25,135 nt of DNA, taken from NCBI GenBank assembly GCA_964647355.1, contig CAZYGK010000047.1:1-25135 (forward strand), given 5' to 3'. A program made the position numbers and the translations under genes. The notes beneath the pieces are model-generated. The model had not been told where the DNA came from and did no database searches. It saw nothing but the letters and a program-made list of their open reading frames with translations. Source of the DNA: SZUA-430 sp964647355 (GTDB lineage: Bacteria; Pseudomonadota; Alphaproteobacteria; Micropepsales; Micropepsaceae). Below, in pieces: positions 23,123 to 25,135 of this stretch (its first letter is position 1; every line of letters begins with the position of its first letter).

Positions 23123-23156
23123 GTTTGCGGTTTCGTGCGTATCTCCCTCCGCAAAC
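23123..23156 (+). promoter_or_regulatory. Inverted repeat in the msr operon leader
   Basis: GTTTGCGG (23123-23130) and CCGCAAAC (23149-23156) are perfect 8-bp complements 18 nt apart; the right arm touches the Shine-Dalgarno of msrB. A possible weak promoter (TTGGTC 23116-23121, TATCTC 23140-23145) overlaps it. It could be an operator or an RNA hairpin that affects ribosome access. Confidence 0.4.
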
Positions 23157-23164
23157 AAGGAGGT
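23157..23164 (+). promoter_or_regulatory. Full-consensus Shine-Dalgarno fixing the msrB start
   Basis: AAGGAGGT lies 5 nt before the ATG at 23170 and decides that start over the upstream in-frame ATG at 23116. Confidence 0.85.
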
Positions 23165-23169
23165 TTCCC

Positions 23170-23670
23170 ATGGTCAGTCGCAGAACGCTTTTGGGCAGTG
23201 CCACGCTTGGCGGGGCGGCGGCGGCCGTTGCGGCGACGTTCGGCTTCAAGCCGTCCGAGGCTGCGAGTGGTGCCAAATTCGAGATCACCAAGCCCGATGC
23301 AGCGTGGCGGCGGCAGCTGACACCGGATCAGTACTACGTGCTACGCGAGCATGGGACGGAGCGGTCGTTCACGAGCCCGCTCAACAACGAGAAGCGCAAG
23401 GGCAATTTTCATTGCGCGGGCTGCGATCTGCCGTTGTTCTCGTCCGCGACCAAGTACGATAGCGGTACGGGCTGGCCGAGCTTCTGGCAGCCGCTTGCAA
23501 ACGCGATCGGAACCTCGGTGGACTCGTCGCTGTTCACGACGCGGACCGAGGTGCATTGCCGCCGCTGCGGCGGGCACTTGGGGCACGTGTTCGACGATGG
23601 GCCGGCGCCGACGGGTAAGCGCTATTGCATGAATGGCGTGGCGATGACGTTCAAGCCGGCGGTGGCCTAA
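23170..23670 (+). CDS. msrB: Peptide-methionine (R)-S-oxide reductase, Tat-exported
   Basis: The 166-residue product begins with a twin-arginine signal (VSRRTLLGSATLGG, residues 2-15, then a weakly hydrophobic Ala-rich stretch). The MsrB domain follows with zinc cysteines CAGC (82/85) and CRRC (130/133), the GWPSFW block (101-106), HLGHVFDDGP, and the catalytic Cys153 in RYCMN. It should reduce methionine-R-sulfoxide in periplasmic proteins. The resolving Cys that precedes GWPSF in E. coli MsrB (SGCGWPSF) is Thr here, so recycling must use another thiol or a direct reductant. It is the first gene of the msr operon; its TAA overlaps the msrA ATG by one base. Confidence 0.93.
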   Translation: MVSRRTLLGSATLGGAAAAVAATFGFKPSEAASGAKFEITKPDAAWRRQLTPDQYYVLREHGTERSFTSPLNNEKRKGNFHCAGCDLPLFSSATKYDSGTGWPSFWQPLANAIGTSVDSSLFTTRTEVHCRRCGGHLGHVFDDGPAPTGKRYCMNGVAMTFKPAVA

Positions 23671-24338
23671 TGCGAACGTTTGGATTTGCGCGGGTCTTTG
23701 CACTTGCGGCGGTTGCCGGGCTTGCGGTGTTTGGTCTTCGCATCGCCGACACCGTGTTGGGCGTTCAAGCGGCGGACGCGCCGAAGGCGCCGGCGGGGAG
23801 CGAAGTTGCGATCTTTGCCGGCGGCTGTTTTTGGTGCGTCGAGGCCGACTTCGACAAGGTGCCGGGCGTGCTATCGACGACGTCAGGCTACATCGGCGGG
23901 CGGACCGCGAACCCGTCCTACGAGCAGGTGTCATCCGGCGGTACCGGTCACACGGAAGCCGTGAAGATCGTCTACGACCCCGCGATGGTTAGTTACGACA
24001 AGCTGCTCTACGTGTTTTGGCGCAATGTCGACCCGCTCACGAAGGAAGGTCAGTTCTGCGACTTCGGTACGCAGTACCGGACGGGCATCTTCTATGTAAA
24101 CGCGGCGCAGAAGGCCGCTGCCGAAGCTTCGAAGGACGCGCTCGGGAAGTCCGGGCGGTTTAAGCGGCCGATCGTCACGGAGATTTCTGCGGCCGGACCG
24201 TTCTATCCGGCCGAGCAGTACCACCAGAACTACTACAAGGAAAATCCGGTGCGCTATAACCTCTATCGGTTCAACTGCGGCCGCGACGCGCGTCTTGACG
24301 AACTCTGGGGCAAGGAGGCGCGCGGCGGCACTCACTGA
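23670..24338 (+). CDS. msrA: Peptide-methionine (S)-S-oxide reductase, membrane-anchored or exported
   Basis: The 222-residue product has an N-terminal hydrophobic segment (about residues 9-30) and then a full MsrA domain: GGCFWC with catalytic Cys53 and neighbour Cys56, Glu58, the GTGHTEAV motif (91-97), and YPAEQYHQNYY (179-189). Cys130 and Cys203 are candidates for resolving the sulfenic acid. The second Cys in GCFWC, where most MsrA have GCFWG, is a variant. It reduces methionine-S-sulfoxide, complementing the R-specific MsrB. Its ATG shares one base with the msrB stop. The N-terminal segment places it in the periplasm like MsrB; whether it is cleaved is uncertain. Confidence 0.92.
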   Translation: MRTFGFARVFALAAVAGLAVFGLRIADTVLGVQAADAPKAPAGSEVAIFAGGCFWCVEADFDKVPGVLSTTSGYIGGRTANPSYEQVSSGGTGHTEAVKIVYDPAMVSYDKLLYVFWRNVDPLTKEGQFCDFGTQYRTGIFYVNAAQKAAAEASKDALGKSGRFKRPIVTEISAAGPFYPAEQYHQNYYKENPVRYNLYRFNCGRDARLDELWGKEARGGTH

Positions 24339-24346
24339 GGTGGCCG

Positions 24347-24832
24347 ATGTTCGCCGTCAAAGAAGTCACAGGGTCGAAGGCCGAGATCTATGAGGAGCTA
24401 TTGCGCCAGGCGCAAGGGCTTCTCTATGGCGAGCGCGATCTCATCGCGAACACGGCCAATCTTGCGGCGCTGATCTGGCAGATCGTGCCCGATCTGAACT
24501 GGGCTGGGTTCTACTTTATGAAGGGTGGCGAGCTGGTGCTGGGGCCGTTCCAGGGCAAGCCCGCGTGCGTACGTATCGCGGTGGGCAAGGGTGTTTGCGG
24601 AACTGCCGTCGCGCGGCGCGAGACGATGCTTGTCGAGGATGTGCATGCATTCCCCGGACATATCGCCTGCGACTCGGCGTCGAATTCGGAGTTGGTCGTG
24701 CCGCTCGTCAAGGGCGGCAAGGTGCACGGCGTTCTCGATCTCGACAGTCCCAAGTTGGCGCGGTTCGATGTAGAGGATCGACGTGCTTTTGAGGCGCTGG
24801 TGGCGGCTTTTATCGAAGGGACGGATTTCTGA
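24347..24832 (+). CDS. msrC: Free methionine-(R)-sulfoxide reductase (GAF domain, fRMsr)
   Basis: The 161-residue product is a single GAF domain (NWAGFYFMKGGELVLGPFQG core) with Cys74, Cys84 and Cys108. The spacings of 10 and 24 match the catalytic cysteines of E. coli fRMsr (84, 94, 118). It reduces free methionine-R-sulfoxide, not the peptide-bound form. It has no signal sequence and should be cytosolic. It begins 8 nt after msrA, and its TGA overlaps the DUF1272 ATG. The operon thus covers bound R and S forms outside the cytoplasm and the free R form inside. Confidence 0.92.
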   Translation: MFAVKEVTGSKAEIYEELLRQAQGLLYGERDLIANTANLAALIWQIVPDLNWAGFYFMKGGELVLGPFQGKPACVRIAVGKGVCGTAVARRETMLVEDVHAFPGHIACDSASNSELVVPLVKGGKVHGVLDLDSPKLARFDVEDRRAFEALVAAFIEGTDF

Positions 24833-25080
24833 TGCTCGAACTCAGGCCGAATTGCGAGTGCTGCGATCGCGATCTTCCGCCGTCTTCGATCGAGGCGCGG
24901 ATTTGTACGTTTGAGTGCACGTTCTGCGAGGCATGCGCAACGATTGTGTTGAAGGGCCGCTGCCCGAACTGCGGCGGCGACCTGGTGCGCAGGCCGATAC
25001 GGCCGGCTGCGGCGCTTGCAAAGTTTCCGGCTTCGACGAAGCGCGTACTCAAGGCAGAGGGCTGCAAGGCCGCCTCATAA
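24832..25080 (+). CDS. DUF1272 small Cys-rich, probable zinc-binding protein
   Basis: The 82-residue product matches the DUF1272 pattern: MLELRPNCECC, then CTFECTFCEAC, then CPNCGG. Cysteines 8, 10, 11, 25, 29, 32, 35, 44 and 47 are grouped as in a small treble-clef or zinc-ribbon fold, followed by a basic C-terminal tail. The family has no established function. Here its ATG overlaps the msrC stop by one base (TGATG), so it is co-translated with three methionine-sulfoxide reductases. A role as a zinc or thiol-redox accessory is possible but only by association. It is the last gene of the operon. Confidence 0.88.
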   Translation: MLELRPNCECCDRDLPPSSIEARICTFECTFCEACATIVLKGRCPNCGGDLVRRPIRPAAALAKFPASTKRVLKAEGCKAAS

Positions 25081-25082
25081 AA

Positions 25083-25119
25083 AGGCCGGACTGCTGGGGG
25101 TTGATCAGCAGCCCGGCCT
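25083..25119 (-). terminator. Strong intrinsic terminator, best oriented for a minus-strand gene to the right
   Basis: AGGCCGGACTGCTG (25083-25096) pairs with CAGCAGCCCGGCCT (25106-25119) with one A-C mismatch. A run of five A lies at 25079-25083, so on the minus strand the hairpin is followed by T5. On the plus strand no T-run follows. It probably ends a convergent gene beyond the window and may also stop the msr operon. Confidence 0.7.
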
Positions 25120-25135
25120 CGTCACGCCTTTGCCG

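Noticed and set aside
23116..23169. Start of MsrB at the upstream ATG
   Set aside because: The Tat motif would be internal, and the consensus AAGGAGGT is placed for the ATG at 23170.

Overview
The window is about 25 kb of high-GC chromosomal DNA from a bacterium, most likely an alphaproteobacterium. The evidence is indirect: dense GC-rich genes, an exported adenylate-cyclase/TPR regulator of a type common in Hyphomicrobiales, an MlaC-like lipid-binding protein, an EF-G-like paralogue and a DUF1272 protein. I see no rRNA, tRNA, CRISPR array, insertion sequence or phage gene. I do not name a genus.

Left part (1-6033): the 3' end of a class I aminotransferase, an exported protein made of about twelve TPR units, a convergent MlaC-like periplasmic protein, and a divergent amidase-signature hydrolase. 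The amidase stop codon lies inside a perfect 9-bp inverted repeat that is probably the operator of a toxin-first HigBA-type toxin-antitoxin pair. A lower-GC exported protein of unknown function follows.

Centre (6118-12217): a subclass B3 metallo-beta-lactamase of the Gln116 (GOB-like) type whose signal peptide is interrupted by an in-frame TGA; a two-stem dispersed repeat; a two-gene unit of a 64-residue membrane protein and a fatty-acid-desaturase-family enzyme joined by ATGA; a membrane-anchored Nudix-like protein; an adenylate-cyclase/TolB-like/TPR fusion; and a small Ala/Pro/Asp repeat protein.

Right-centre (12416-20754): a RecQ helicase whose 3' end overlaps, tail to tail, an exported beta-propeller protein. 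That protein sits 5 nt behind a Baeyer-Villiger monooxygenase with an altered fingerprint. The monooxygenase start is preceded by two interleaved inverted repeats, one covering the Shine-Dalgarno. A KAS III-like ketoacyl synthase and a divergent double-domain M16 zinc peptidase follow, separated by a BIME-like inverted palindrome pair.

Right end (21001-25119): an EF-G-like GTPase lacking the catalytic His of the DxPGH motif, then a compact methionine-sulfoxide repair operon: Tat-exported MsrB, membrane-anchored or exported MsrA, cytosolic free-methionine-R-sulfoxide reductase (MsrC) and a Cys-rich DUF1272 protein. Three of these genes are joined by 1-nt overlaps. The operon could repair protein-bound methionine outside the cytoplasm and free methionine inside it. 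The points most worth following are the DUF1272 member of the Msr operon, the switch-like leader of the monooxygenase, the interrupted Gln116 beta-lactamase and the EF-G paralogue.
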